A DNA stretch of 64,000 nucleotides. Source: Apricaphanius iberus (taxonomy: Eukaryota > Chordata > Actinopteri > Cyprinodontiformes > Aphaniidae). The notes beneath the pieces were generated by a model, which was not told the DNA's origin, did no database searches, and saw only the letters and a list, made by a program, of their open reading frames with translations. The translations under genes were made by a program, and so were the position numbers. The stretch spans positions 722,055 to 786,054 of the forward strand of contig JAPXFQ010001770.1 of the NCBI GenBank assembly GCA_028564705.1, given 5' to 3'. How positions within the stretch are numbered: position 1 is the stretch's first letter; every line of letters begins with the position of its first letter. This document shows positions 35,574-48,712 of the stretch, one piece after another.

Positions 35574-36009
35574 TATTCAATCAAAAATGCCTGAAAAAAT
35601 ATTTGTAGGTGCAGACATGAATTAAAAAAAGAAGCTTAACATGTCCTTTTTTAAGTGAAATACATTGAAATAGCGTATCAAGCAACACGAGCTGCAAAAA
35701 ATGCATTCATGATGTCTGGTATAATATAGTGTGCCAGTAAAGCCCGATACTCTAAACAGGAGCAAACCTCCCCTTTTAAATAATTGATATTTTCTGATTA
35801 AATGTGGCAGTTTGGAGATAATGAATTCTTTATAGTGTGCCTTGAGCAACTCAACAGCTTTGCCCTGCGTGACAGCTTTATGAGGCTGCCAATTTTTGCC
35901 CAAATTTTGAAAGTTTAACCTATGTAGATCAATGTGCTTCCTTAAAAGAGTTTAATAAATTAAAGTGCAGGGGGGCTTTTCTTTTTTTCTTTCTTTTTTT
36001 TCCTCAGTG
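35574..36009. other. AT-rich intronic stretch, nothing recognised
   Basis: No family recognised; T-rich at its right end. Confidence 0.5.
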
Positions 36010-36320
36010 AGCAGAAAAAGCTGATGAGACAGGTTTAGTTTAATCTCAGGCAATAGAAGTCATTAACCATTCTCCCAGGAATTAAAATATAGCTTGCCCT
36101 TTTCTTCTCTCACTTATCATTAGCATCACTTTAATCTCCCCGCGTTTCACACTGCTATTTTAATCATTACTTACTGCCTTTTGACAACTGAGGAACATGG
36201 CTTCGCCCCGTTCAGGCAATATCCTGATTTTAGCTGACAAAATGTAGGACATCATTTAAAAATATCTAAATTTCCTCTTCCTTCTTTTAATTCTCCTACT
36301 CTTTAGACCTCCAGAAGTTC
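36010..36320. promoter_or_regulatory. Candidate conserved block
   Basis: Low-repeat stretch with AGTCATTAACCATTC, TTATCATTAGCATCACTTTAATC and TTTTAATCATTACTTACTGCC, a run of ATTA-type homeodomain cores. Confidence 0.4.
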
Positions 36321-36510
36321 TATTTATATCAAAGTGGACACAAAAGGTGGGGGTGGGGGGTTTGGGGGTTGACTGGACGACATTCAAAATGTCATTTGAG
36401 TTTGCTGCAGGGTTAACAAAATCAAAAGCCCAGTTTATTTGTCCTAACCCTGTTTATTCTGATAGATGGTGTATTTCCCATATTGTTCTATGTGGGTCAC
36501 GAGGAGTACT

Positions 36511-36511
<1 letters not shown>

Positions 36512-36542
<31 letters not shown>
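36512..36542. repeat. Poly-T run, 31 bases
   Basis: Uninterrupted T. A short ORF ending in phenylalanines comes from it. It may be an assembly-sensitive homopolymer. Confidence 0.95.
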
Positions 36543-36544
<2 letters not shown>

Positions 36545-37350
36545 GGGGGTATTTTTCTACCCTTGAATCAATGAGCATTTGCAAAAGAAACCATGTAGTT
36601 CCACACAGGAATATAAAGTATTATGGTCAGTCTCTCAATGACAATGACAGATGTAGGGCAGACTTTCTTTTTTTTCTTTACTTTTGTTTCATTAATGTTA
36701 CTTGTAGCAGTAAAACCAAACAATGGGAGTGTATTTGGAGCATGATTAATCCGGGGATGAAGAAAAAAGGTCATCGGGCTTCAACTGATGGTTCTTTATG
36801 GTTCCTAAAGTTTGGTAGTGTGTGAAACTTTCAGTTCTGCTCTTACAAATTCATACATCAACAAGGCCCCGGACTGGCAAAGCACTCACATCATTTTGCT
36901 TTAAGTTTATGCAAATAGACACAATTTTGCATCATTACATTTCATTTCACTGATTTAACAGTAATCCATCTAAAGCTAGTGTAGTTCTCCCCTAAAATAT
37001 GTGAAATTGAACTAATCTGCTTTTCCCTCAGTGGCTCTCTCCTTCCCTGCCTTTTTTTTTTTTTTTGCTAAAACTGTGCTAAGATTAAGGGCATTACCAA
37101 AGAATAGAAACCTCAAGTCCTTAAGATTAGTGTTCAATTACTTAATCCTTAAATAGAATGTGAGTTTTGCCCAAAACAACAAAGCCCCTTAAATACACAT
37201 TATTACCACTGTCAGAAGCAACACACTAATTAAGTCAAACAGTTACAAGAAGGTTAGAGTGTTCAGATTGTAGTCTTTTACAAGTAAGGCAAGAAAGTTC
37301 AAAGCTAGTCAGTTTATTTCTGTGGTTCAAATCAAAAAGAAAGTCATACA
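36543..37350. other. AT-rich intronic stretch, nothing recognised
   Basis: AT-rich with a poly-T run (37051-37066). No family recognised. Confidence 0.5.
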
Positions 37351-37352
37351 TT

Positions 37353-37450
37353 CAGTACGTTTACATGCAGCCGATATTGAGGTTATGGTCGGGTTAAGGT
37401 CAGTATTCAGGTTTCTGAAACATTCCAGATGACCCGTTTACATGCGTGAG
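37353..37450. mobile_element. MITE-like fragment with 'GTTTACATGC' ends
   Basis: ACGTTTACATGCAGCCGATA at the left and CCGTTTACATGCGTGAGG at the right flank a GGTTATGGTCGGGTTAAGG core. This resembles fish non-autonomous DNA transposons whose copies carry 'CGTTTACATGCA'. Family unknown. Confidence 0.4.
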
Positions 37451-37924
37451 GTTACTAAATTTAGTTTTATAAATATTACATCTGTAAAATCATAAAGACA
37501 AAAGGAAAATTTCAGATATAGCCTACAGTGTAAAACAAGACGCAGAAAAACAAAAATATCTAAATGCTGTTTTGTTTTTTTTGTAAATAAAAGTTTGTAA
37601 TTAATATGTGTATGCAGGTGGGAGTTGAGGTCTGAGCTCCAGGCTTGTCTTGGACACAGACAGAGTAACCAGCACTTTCTTCGAAGAATGGTAAGCCACA
37701 AAAGATAATTTTTTCACATGTTGGCTGGTCAGAGTTTTGCATCCAAGCATAATGAAGGAAATTTAAGTAGATAGAAGAACAATGGTAGAAAATTGTGCAC
37801 AAACACCAGGGTTAATAGCAGCATTAGGAGTACAATGAAACAAAGCCCAATTAGATTCTTTAAAACACACTTTTGACGTCTTGTATAAAGCAACAACTAA
37901 GCCAAAGGTGAAATAAGCATCTTA

Positions 37925-38276
37925 CCTGGTGATGAAAGCCACCAGACTGGACAAGGCAGTCGAGCTGAAAGCTGCTACTAAAGAAACCTGGGCTTCTTGA
38001 ACACCTCAGCAGAGCAAGCAGGTTGATCACCTCCATGCCAAACTGCATTGATTCAATAACTCCAGCAAAAGGAGCCCCACGCAATTACTGACTGCATACC
38101 GAGTACATATTTAACGGGAAGTATTTAAAATACTTTTTCTTCTATTTCTCCTATTTAATATATTTTTTCAGACAGACTGGATTTAGGTCTTTCACCAATT
38201 GTAAGGCATAATCATCTAAATGAAAAAATATAAAACATGTAAAATACAGTTCTCTGTGTATAATAACTTTAAATAA
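37925..38276 (+). mobile_element. Tc1/mariner-like transposase C-terminal remnant
   Basis: CTAAAGAAACCTGGGCTTCT leads into a frame reading SRLITSMPNCIDSITPAKGA and ending PRNY and a stop near 38088. This is the decayed 'SMPRR..AVI.AKG..TKY' end of Tc1-like transposases. The 3' flank (GTAAGGCATAATCATCTAAA at 38200-38219) matches my memory of the family's non-coding tail. It is cut off by the element starting at 38277. Confidence 0.7.
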
Positions 38277-39663
38277 TAGAATAAGGCAAAAAAGTATTTG
38301 GCTGCCACTGATTGTGGTAGTTGTCCCACTTTAAAAAGTCACGTCTGTAATTTTCCTTATGGGTACACTTCACCTTTAACAGATATAATGTAAAAAGAAA
38401 AATCCCAGAAATCATGTAGTATGATTTTTAAAGAATTCATTTTTATAATTTTAAAGGATACAAGTATATGGTCAATTATAAAGTTTAACCTCAGTACTTA
38501 CTATGGTTACGGGTATGGTCAATGACAGAGGTTAAAACACTTCCTGTACGTCTTCATCAGGTTTGCAAACACTGTAGCTGGTATTTTGGCCCATTCTGTC
38601 ATTCAGATATTCTCTACAGCTGGGATGTTTTGGGTCTGTCACGGGGTAACACGGATCTCCTACTCCAACCGAAGGTGCTCTATTGGACTGCGTCTGGAGG
38701 CTGGCTAGGCCAATCCAGAGCCTTGAAATTTGTTTTACATAGCTACTCCTTTGTTTCCCATTATCATGTTGGAAGATAAAATCATGTTATTTGAATGCTC
38801 TCCATGATGGAAGGAGGTTTTAAAATCTCACAATAAATGATACCATCCTTTTCTTGATGCAGATCAGTCATCCTGGCCCCTTTGCAGAAAAGCACCCCCA
38901 AAGCACAATGTGTCCAACCCCATGCTTCACAGTGTGTATGTTCTTCTTGGGATGCAACTTGGAAATATTCCCTCTGCCAACATGGTGAGTGGCAATAATA
39001 CAACTATGTTCTACTTTGGTCTTTGGACCACATTACATTATTCTAATTCTCCTCTGCATCATCCACTTGGTCTCTAAAGAAATTTAGATGGGCCTGGACA
39101 TGTGCTTGAGATGAGATCTTGCATGGAGCCAAAGGTCGAGGGAGACTGTCAGTAATCTTGTATTTATTCTATTTTCTAACAATTACTCCAGCAGTTGATC
39201 TCTTCACACCAACCTGCTGGCCTATTGTAGATTGGCTCATCCCAAACTTCTGCAGGTGTACAATCTTGTTCCCGCTGTCCTTAGTGTGCTCTCTAGTTTT
39301 GGCCATGGTGGATATTGGAGTCTGATTGTGTGAAGGTGAGCACAGGTGCCGTTTAAGCAGAAATGAGTTCAAACAGGTGTCATCACTACAGGTAACGAGT
39401 TTAGAATAGAGAAGCTTATTAAAGAAGAAGCAACAGGTCTGTGAGGGCCAGAATTATTGCTTGGTTGTAGGTGCTTAATTCTTATTTCCTGCAGCATTAT
39501 GAAACTAAATCATATAAAAATCATATTGTGTGATTTTCTAGATTTTTTTAAATTCTGTCTTTCACAGTTGAATTCTACCTATGAGGAAAATTACAAACGT
39601 CTCTTTTTATGTGGGACAACTTGCACAGTCAATAGCTGCCAAATACTCGTTTGCCCGACTGCA
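38277..39663 (-). mobile_element. Tc1-like transposon, full-length but decayed, with terminal inverted repeats
   Basis: Left end GGCAAAAAAGTATTTGGCTG ... AGTTGTCCCACTTT and the inverted right end GGGCAAACGAGTATTTGGCA ... AGTTGTCCCACAT are matching terminal repeats. TA-like targets lie at the edges. On the minus strand the transposase starts at 39307 with MAKTREHTKDSGNKIVHLQK, the paired-type helix-turn-helix start of Tc1-like transposases. A later segment (about 38865-38935) reads like the [16 protein letters not shown] core before the catalytic DD34E end. Frameshifts and stops inactivate it. About 1.39 kb, close to the usual length for the family. Confidence 0.85.
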
Positions 39664-39699
39664 TGAGTTTTAATCTTTGAACAGAATCACTGAAAGACA

Positions 39700-40900
39700 C
39701 CGGCTTTTTGATGGTATGATAGGGGACTTATTTTGTTGTAATGAGACAGATGAGCAAATATGGGGCTCAAACTTGGAAGACTCTCCCAAAGAAATCCTTT
39801 CTCATCGATGGAAGCAGAGCTTTTGTTTTGCTAGCCCTGTCTTCGAATGAATGCGGCATGAAACCACATCCCTCCCTCCAGTCTTCTTCTCCTGTTTTTC
39901 TCCTGCTGCAATTTTAAAAAATCAAAAGCGAGCGTGCTCGCTAAACGCTTGGAAGCAGTTTATGAACATTTCAACAATAAAAATCCCCTCGCCTGACATC
40001 AAAAAGGCAGCTCGGTTCATTTCTGATCCCGATCCAAGTTCAAAGGCAAAGTTAAAGTGATACTTCAAAGAAGCGTGTAATCAAAGACACGCAGCTGTTA
40101 AAACAATCTTTTGTTAGCTCATTGTCTTCAGAACAGACTCTTCACAAAATCCCAAAATGAAGGGAAGCAGAATCAAATAAGTTACATTGAGACTCTCTGA
40201 GTGGGAGGCCTCGGTGTCATGCTAGACTGAATGCAACACTAAAGATTTACTACTATTTACAGCAGCTGAAGCAGTACAATAAGGCTGGTATCCTGCCTGG
40301 GGAAAATCTAACAAAAACGCAACTACAGCGGCCCTTTTAAATATGCCAAGGGCTTCAAGCACATTAAAATATGCCCCAGACAAAAGTGAGGCATTTTGAC
40401 AAATTAAGTGCCGGGTTATGAAGGCTGCATTGTTATATTTGATGCCGTATCCTTGCTTGCGAACTGCAAGGCTCCATCCCTGTCTGTAAGTAGTATAATG
40501 TCCCCTAGGTCGCTCCTTCGCGGCCTGCTGCACTGTGTCATTTGATTTCCTCCACAAGGGCAAGTTGCAGCTGTATTAACAAGTCCCTATCGCTACTTGA
40601 TGCCTTTGAATTTTAATGCAAAGACTATCCAAAAGGAGGTACAAAGAAAAGAGTGGGGAAAGAGAGAGCGGGTGAGAGAGCTTTGCCAGTCCACTGGCTT
40701 GGCTTAATTTTTTAATATGCGTTAGCACCTTGCTTTAATCCGACTCTAATGTACATCGTCAGGGGTTACTGTTGAGATAGAGAAAGGGGCTGTCAATCAA
40801 GGCTTGGCCAAATTATACCCAGACTCCATTAGGTTTAAAATAGAGCAATGAGGTCTAGCGTGAGTCAATCAAATCATTTAAGGATGGCTGTTATGGTTAT
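39700..40900. promoter_or_regulatory. Candidate enhancer cluster
   Basis: Low-repeat, GC-balanced stretch starting soon after the Tc1 element. Parts at 39780-40060, 40220-40560 and 40690-40880 look most constrained; the last holds CTTAATTTTTTAATATGCG and GTGAGTCAATCAAATCATTTAAGG. ORFs of 69-113 codons across it have no recognisable family and no exon structure. Confidence 0.45.
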
Positions 40901-41049
40901 TACGTTCTACTTGTTATGGAACCTGCTCTTACCTTTATTACCATCAATGGCAAGTGAAAGTGAACGGTCCCTGAAATGCACATGTTCTGTTAAGGTAATG
41001 ATGGCATTGTTAATTTTCCTGGGACTCTGCTTCACGTTAAGACATTAAA

Positions 41050-42780
41050 AAAGTGATCTAAAACTAATTAATGAACTGAAAGTCAACAGTTGATAATCGC
41101 AAAGGCATGCTGCAATCAGAAGACGGATTTCTTTTTTTTCCTTACGCTGCAGGCAAAGCCTTCAGATGAAAATATGGAAACCGGGAAAAAGGTGGTTAGT
41201 TTAAAAAACAAGAAAGGAATGTAATAGAAAAATTTCAAATCAAAATTGTGAAATTACATACACTCGTGTCAGTGTCAAAACAATACATGCAGGCTCCAAA
41301 ATACATTCATTTTAAACAAATACGAAATTACATTCTCATGAAGCACTTTTTGAAAAAGACAACCTTTAATCAGGTATTAATCATATTTTTCAATAAACCC
41401 ACATTTCCATGTTCAAAATGTATTTTCTTTTTAACTAGTCTCAGATAACATTTTTAAGCTTATGTCGTGTTTTTGTTAGCTGTAAGTGGAAGAACGTCAT
41501 AAATGACAGAAATAATGTCTTGAAAAAAAGTCAGTCTGTTTCATTAATCTTTCTAATGCGTTTAACTTACTGAAATAACGTAACTTTTTTTGTTTTATTC
41601 TATTAAATTCTATTCTAATTTTGTAGAAACAGCTGATTGCAAACACCCCACCATAATGTATTTAAAAGTTTCCTTGGAAGTTGTGACTAAACAACATATT
41701 TTTGAACTGAACTGAGGTTGGGCCTGGGTTTAAGCAATAATTTTACATTCATTATAAATTCCAAAACAAGATTAGATGTCTGTTTGGGAACCGTTTGGAA
41801 CAAAGATCCTGGCTTCTTGTTATTGAGGCCGAAATGCCAAAACATATGCAGTATGATGAAGTAGTTTTAGATGAACTATGAACTGGTGAACACAATACCT
41901 GTGTGGTGCCGTGTCGCTGCCAGCAATACTGTTGCATTGCAAAAACCAGATGTTGATGATAAATCAAATCAACAATAACCCTAAACACACCTTCGAAACA
42001 GGCCAGCACGTTGGCTTTTGCCGCTAAACTTGGCAAGATTTTGGCTTAATGTTTTAACTATTCTTAAATGTGCTAATTCTGCCAAGTGGAGTGGTAAAAT
42101 ATAGAAAGAATTACAGCAGAAGCTTGTTGATGACGACAAAAAGTGTGTGACTTACTGTTATCTAAAAGAGATTTTGTATGTATATATTTGAGTAGTTTGA
42201 ATGCGTTTGATCCGGAACAGACAACTATAGATTATTAAAACTTGCGCAACTACTTATTGTTTTTCAAAGCTTTTTTAGGTTGATTGGAATCATCAAATGG
42301 AACAAACTAATGTCTCATGAGGATATTGCACTTAGCAAGGGGAATATGGTGTCCTACTAACCTGTATGTCACAAGATCCAAGGGAAAGGGAGACAGCCAG
42401 CACATGCAAATAGAGAAAAGAGAAAAGAAACACAAAAAACAATGTCAGAAAGGCATGTTTAATTATATAATGTTTAAACTTTATATATCTAATACATGAA
42501 AAAAGGCAAGTTTATTTCCCAGGAAAAGAAAAGAAAATCTCATTGTCTGTTGCTTTCTGGGCACACGAATGGACCGAATGTTGCAGCATAAATAAAACAA
42601 GTGCGAGTGCATCTGTTCTGCGAGATTTCCAAAAAGTTTTTGAGCCAAGTGACAATATGCATAAAATGAGAACAGTGTTGTGAAAGATTTCCATTTGGAC
42701 TGTTTGTAAACATGGCATGTGCTGTGGAAGTGCCAGGTTGCTCTTAACAACCCCGTTTCCAACTAACAGGAAAGTAGGGA
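41050..42780. other. AT-rich intronic stretch, nothing recognised
   Basis: AT-rich. A 94-codon minus-strand ORF (41752-42036) has no recognisable homology and is probably chance or a remnant of an unidentified repeat. Confidence 0.5.
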
Positions 42781-42879
42781 GGAAGACAAATTGCCAAAAA
42801 TGACATTATCATCTCCGTACGCGTCGCAAGGAAAGTGGATCTACATCAAGAAAAAGGAGCGAACCCGCGTGTAAATGTG

Positions 42880-43690
42880 AGGCTGTGTTTGCGCCTCAGT
42901 GTGTGTGTGTTTTTGTGCGTCTCTGACCTGCTCCATCTGGAGGATTCAAGCACTTGGGGGCTGTCACACAATAGGGATACGAAAGCCCGCTGAAGGATAA
43001 CAAATGACTTCATGGCAGAGCAGCCATTGAAATTCTTTCAGTATGTGGCATTAAAAACAACTGAACAAATAGAGATAAGAAGGTTGGTAGGATTTGAAAT
43101 GAGATTTTTTTTTTTTTTTGCTCCCCTCTCCCTTCCTCTCTCCCTCAGCTTAAAAGCTAAACAAAACAAATGGAGCTTATTACTGCAGATTACCTTACAC
43201 TGGACAGATTCACCGCATGAGGCCTAGTGTAAACAGTGTCTTTCTCTCCGTGTTCTAACTATGTGCCATTTATAACAGTGAGCAATCATATCCACGGCAC
43301 ACACAGATAAAGCAAAACATATCCTGGGCCGCAGTTTAAAAATGTAATTGTTTAAGGGACTGTTTCCATGTGAGTCGCCATAGCAAACACTGATAAACCA
43401 ATTACAGCCTGCTATATTACTGCTTATTTTACCACTGCATCAACAGCGGCTGCCACTGGAGACTGATTGTTTGCGTGAGTCAAGGGAAAAGCTGAGCCTT
43501 TCCAATCCTCTAACACCGTCACTCACAAGGTGGCGGGACGCACAGCCAGCATCAATGAGACCTGAACGCTCGTTTCAGTTTCTGTTTATCAATTTATCTT
43601 TTCATGCTTCAGATCAGTTCATTTGGGTCATTTTACAGGAAGTAACCAGCCCATCTGCATATGCCAATGTCCAGCGAGAACATTAGGAGA
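42880..43690. promoter_or_regulatory. Candidate conserved region
   Basis: Low-repeat, with GACTTCATGGCAGAGCAGCC, TTTAAAAATGTAATTG and CTGATAAACCAATTACAGCC (about 43390-43409, a CCAAT plus homeodomain core). Interrupted by a poly-T run (43107-43121). Confidence 0.4.
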
Positions 43691-46265
43691 AGGTACCAGT
43701 CAATTCCAGCTTCCACCCCTCTCTTAAGAAAACACTATTGAGGTTGGTGAACTGGATAAAGAGGTGAATAGTAGGCAACACAACTGTTTCAAAAAAAAGA
43801 TCTTCCTTCTTTTTTTTTTTTCAAGTTTCCATTACGTCATCAAAACGGGCTGTAACTACAGTTAAGCCCAAAATTATTTGATTATTATATGATCTGGAGT
43901 TTCTTTTTATCGACATGTTCTTCTGACTAGAAGTCATTTTGAGGTCAGAACTTTCAAGAGAATCTCTGGAGGGAGCTGAAGATTAAGGTGATGGTAAAGG
44001 GGATTTCTAATAAAAAATAAATAAAAAAAGTAAAGATTCAATAAGCTGGTCAGCCATAAACAGAAAGGACTGATATAATTATTTGATTACATTTTATTAT
44101 CTATTAAGAAGGGTCAGACTACATGTCAGTTTTTGGTACAATATAAAAAGTAGAAATTTTATTTTAAATATAGACAAATTTACTGTTTTAAAAAAAAAAA
44201 CTTTATGCCAGAAGCACAAATAATGTTGGTCTTAATTGTAGTATGGTCTGAAACATAATATATGTATTACACACTGAAATGAATGGAAGTTATTTGAACT
44301 AAATTTGGAGAATGAATTGGACATGCTTGTCTCCACTTGAGCTGACATGAACAGTACTTATAAAAAGTATGTCAGAGGAAGCACGCAGAAACTATATCCT
44401 AAGACCTGAAACTTATTGTATGTTTTTAATTCAGGCCGCAAGAGAGCAATACTTTCAGCAGATAACAGAAAGGCTAAAGGGAGCAAAATAAAGTTGCCCT
44501 CCTTCGTTTTTCTGAGCTTTCAACCTCTGGAACATTTCAAGTAACAAGCTAAATTTGGAAATATTTGCAGCCCTCTCAGTTAAGCTAGGGATCCATTCTC
44601 TAGAATTAATACAGAGACAGATGTTTCAGTGTTGCTAAAAACACTAAATGCTAACGAACAATGGTTAAAAAAGTTTCAGATGATTTAAATAAAACCCGTT
44701 TTTACAGGATTAAAGACAGTTATCTCAATATTTTTATTGTCTTACTTGTATTTTATAATAGTACAGTATTTAAATAAACATAAAAATAAGCCCAACTTCA
44801 TAATGAGATTACTATAAGCAACCTGGTAGATATTAATATTGGACGTATAACCTCTCGTTATAAAATCTATTGTACGCATTTAATGGTTTATAACTTCTTT
44901 AAGTCCTTAGGTAAGATGACATGGAGGAAGTGGGTACAAAAATTACAAAAGGCGTAAAGAAGTAGACCTCTTCTCTCAAACGTCTAAGACAAAAACTAAA
45001 AAACATTAAGGGAAGGAGATAAGCAAGCAGCATTTATCTTTTATCATTAATTGAATCACATTTCTTACATGTTTCTTGGTCTTAAACATATCAATAAAAC
45101 AGTGGCTACAATCTACTTTTAGACTTATAAAGATGTATTTTTGTCCACTGCATTTTTGGTCTCTACAGTGGTGATAATGTGTTAGAAAACACTCATGTCG
45201 CTTGCTCCTAGTACATCTTAATCAGTTAATCAATTAGAACTGATTTTCTTTTTACTTTGTTGAATTATCAGTATTTCTAAATAACTTGGATATTTCTGAA
45301 CTTTATTTAAATCATAATTCCAGACTTTTAAAAGTTGATTTTATATATTTTCAGTGTAAATAATGGAAAAAATTAGGTTTGTAAAGTTATTCGAATCTGG
45401 ACAGAATCATGCAAGACTTTGGAAAGTTTCGATTTCTCTATTCTGTTTGTAAAAGTGTGAACATTTTTAGAGTTTTAGTGCTTGTTTGATCCACAAACCA
45501 AGTTGAGTTTTCAAACCACACAGGTCCATTTTACAAATCTAAGAAGGCCCTGATGCAAAAATGTGCTGTATAAAAGATATTTAAATAGACGTTTATCCGT
45601 GGTTTTTATCATTCAGTAACTCCAAAACTAGAGCCCTGTAACATGTTATTATTTTTCCATCCACCAACATATAGCTAAGATGAAAAAAAGGAAAACAAAC
45701 AATATTTAAGGAAATAAACTCTAGTTTAAAAAAATTAATTGGGTTTCAATGGATCCTTAAAAACTCAATAATCAATCTGACAAAAAAAAAAAAGAAGTTG
45801 AAAAAGTTTTTGACAAAAAGTCACATTTAGATGTGGCCATTCAAGAAAAAAATATTAAAATAGAAATATACAAATATGAATTATGTGTAATATGTTCATT
45901 TGAAGATTCTGATTATTTTTTGATTCTGATTTCAAATAAACGATTGAAGAATAAAGTTTGAATGTATGTAGCGGGAGTAATTAGGGCTTACCTTCCCTCC
46001 ATCCAGGACCTTTGCAGGTCTAGGGTCAGCAAAAGGGTCAGCTAAAATCTTCGCAGACCCCACACATCCTGGACAAGGACTGTTCAGACTTTTAACTGCA
46101 GGTTGGCACTACAAATTACTATTAGCAAAAAGCAGCTGCTTCATAGACAGTTTATTTCCTCAGATTTCCTCTCTGTGATGAATTTGAATAGTCAGATGAA
46201 TAGTCAGCTTCTCTACTGTGAAGCAAAATAAGCATATTTGCACTTTTCAATAGGCCTTCATCTTT
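43690..46265. other. AT-rich intronic stretch, nothing recognised
   Basis: About 2.6 kb of very AT-rich sequence with several poly-A runs. No ORF, repeat family or motif cluster stands out. Confidence 0.6.
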
Positions 46266-46297
46266 TTTCTTTCTTTCTTTCTTTCTTTCTTTCTTTC
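46266..46297. repeat. (TTTC)n microsatellite
   Basis: About eight copies of the tetranucleotide. Confidence 0.95.
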
Positions 46298-46739
46298 ACG
46301 TGTAAAAATACATGAATGTATGCATGGCTCATCCTGTAAGTTGTTTCTTCTAAAATTTATCACAAACTGATTCTATAAGAATGAGAAAAATCAAAACATT
46401 TTCAACACTTTTCAGATTTTCCATGCATATTAAGGAAAATGATCAAAGTTAATTCTATACGTTTAGACTCTTTTAAAGCCTTTGTAGGAACCCTGTCACC
46501 TTTCCCTGCCTATCAAAACTCTTCACACAGCTTCACTAAGTATTTATTTCCTACTTGGACAGACACTTGTTGATTGATAATTTTTAGGATCAAGTTTATA
46601 AAAGTTTTAAAACTGATGTCAAAGTATTACACCGTCAGAGGATTATTTTTTTTATGTATTTTTTAACAAAGAGCAGATATTTAACATTAAAATGGTAAAG
46701 AAGAGTGGAGTATAAAGAAATGTTCATGTTTGGTACTAG

Positions 46740-47240
46740 GGGCAGCTAACATTCAGCCGGCACACGGAAACAACCTGAGCAGAATTTATCAAGTGACCTA
46801 GTCGGCCTAACAATCTGCTGTTAAAGAGAACAAAAGCCCATTCCAAATAAATTCCCACTGTATTTGTGCTGGGATTTGATTTACTGGCCTGTGGGGAGGC
46901 ACCATTTGGTAGCACAAGAAGAGGCGGAGAGAGGTAGGTGGTGTCTGACAGCAGAGTGTGTCTGAGTGTGTGTTTACGTGCATGTGTGCAAAAAGGGGGC
47001 TGGGCACCAGGGGGACGCTGGTTGGGGGTGGAGAGGTGGTGGTGGGGTGCTCATGTGCCAGAAGTGTTTATTGTGTCATGGTGATTTATTGAGTGAGCTT
47101 CATTTCACTGAATGTTCTCAGATATTTATTTCCCAAAAGGCCCCACAAAGATATGAACAGGCCTGCATCCACATATGTCATCATTGCCCATTTTACAGCG
47201 TCAGGAGATTTCTCTCAAAGTAAGAGAAGGTGGAGAGGGG
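46740..47240. promoter_or_regulatory. Candidate conserved block with G-rich tract
   Basis: Low-repeat sequence (46740-46960, 47040-47220) around a G-rich centre. It contains GGGATTTGATTTACTGGCC and GGTGATTTATTGAGTGAGC. Short ORFs here are GC effects. Confidence 0.35.
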
Positions 47241-47265
47241 GGTGGTGAGGGTGGGGGGTAGAGGG
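46996..47265 (+). other. Clustered G-rich tracts, possible G-quadruplexes
   Basis: First cluster 46996-47047 with runs of 5, 3, 5, 5 and 4 Gs. Second cluster 47237-47265 with runs of 6, 3, 6 and 3 Gs. Both are on the plus strand. Confidence 0.5.
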
Positions 47266-47384
47266 AGAAAACAGCTAGTGGCGATCAGGGCACCTCTCCA
47301 TCAAAGCCCTGTAAACAATGGTACCTCAGCAACACAGAGAAATGGCATTTTGGAATATGGCTGACGACTTCTCGGCGTTCATCC

Positions 47385-47389
<5 letters not shown>

Positions 47390-47431
<42 letters not shown>
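47390..47431. repeat. (CT)n microsatellite
   Basis: About 41 bases of CT dinucleotides. The minus strand gives a meaningless ER-repeat peptide. Confidence 0.95.
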
Positions 47432-47432
<1 letters not shown>

Positions 47433-47439
47433 CTGCCAA

Positions 47440-48240
47440 ACACATACTTACAGGGCATACATAATTTAAATCTAGACTTTGAAGGCCTACTCAGCAATGT
47501 AAAAGAACTACTTTGAGCTCCAAGTTGTTGCTGTAATGTGAATTCTGGCTCCTGAAGGAAAACTCAAGATTCCATTAAAGACTGTTTTAAAGCGACTGAG
47601 GACAAAACTATCATCAAACAGTGAATACGTTTATGATTCAGGAGCTTTAGGCAGACAGCGGTTCTAGTGATTGAGATAACGGTGGAAGTAGTGAATAAGG
47701 TGTTTGGTGATCAGGTGAGCCTCTGTTCATTTGAGTTTCTCACATGATGGACAGATGGTTGGAAAGCCATGTTTAGGACTATTTCATTACCCTTCCTTCA
47801 GCTTCTGCCTGGTTTCACCTGACTATCTCCCTTCCACCATTCGACCAGGAACTATTTCAGCAATGTAGATGATTCTTATTCTGCGGGGGTAGCGTGTGGG
47901 TGAGGCGGCCAGATGGTAGGAGTCTTTGATTCTCCAGATGGCTGTTCTGTGTGGTGCTCAGTGACACTGGGCAGGCTCATTGACATGCTGCCGCCCTCCC
48001 CTCCGTCTCTTCGCCTCCTCTTCCTTCACCTCCCTCCTCCAGCATAGACAGTGTTACGAAGATGGATACCAGCCCCCCTGGCCTTTAGCTGCAGATCTTG
48101 GGAGGATAGGACAGGCCTTTCCATTTAGCCCAACAAAGAGAAACAAGTGTGTTTGGGATCATATCAACGACCCCCATTTGCCACTGTCAAATCTAAGTAC
48201 ATTCTCTATGAGAGTATAAGTTGAGGAAGCACTGATCTAG
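47440..48240. promoter_or_regulatory. Possible conserved region (weak)
   Basis: Moderately complex sequence at 47450-47640 and 47860-48220. No motif cluster strong enough for a firm call and no coding exon recognised. Confidence 0.25.
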
Positions 48241-48704
48241 AGACAGTTGTGAAATGCTTATTTGGGGTCTAGAAGTCCAAGGTAACATTTTAATGATGAA
48301 TTAAACCAGGTGTGACTGAAGATAACGGAATGAAAAAACCTTGATTTTTTTAAAGTAAATAATGGCTTAACTAAAATAGTACTGATTGGTAAGCATGCAC
48401 ACATGATATTGTGTTATCAAAAAACTTTCTTTTTTTCCACCAAAGTGAAGTTTGTTTTGCGAAGTTAAAATGTTACTTTGTCTGGTGTGTTAAGCGCTAG
48501 CTTTGTCAGACTCTCTGATATAAAGGGATATGGTTTAGTAGTGTGAAGAGAGTCTTATTTTGAGGTAAAAAAGAAGTGCTTCTTGATATGCCCTATTATT
48601 TTGAGTTAACTAATAAAGACAGCTACAGAAAAGGTGAAAATGACTTCACCCCATTTAAAAAGTTTGCCTGACATTCTTTCAGGTCCTCAGTAGAAAATAA
48701 AATA
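48240..48704. other. AT-rich intronic stretch, nothing recognised
   Basis: Filler before the hAT-like element. Confidence 0.5.
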
Positions 48705-48712
48705 GCCACTAG

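Noticed and set aside
39169..39372. Minus-strand ORF starting MAKTREHTKD considered as an active gene
   Set aside because: It is the intact first part of a broken Tc1-like transposase; later frames are disrupted.
47285..47497. Minus-strand ORF with ER repeats
   Set aside because: Produced by the (CT)n microsatellite.
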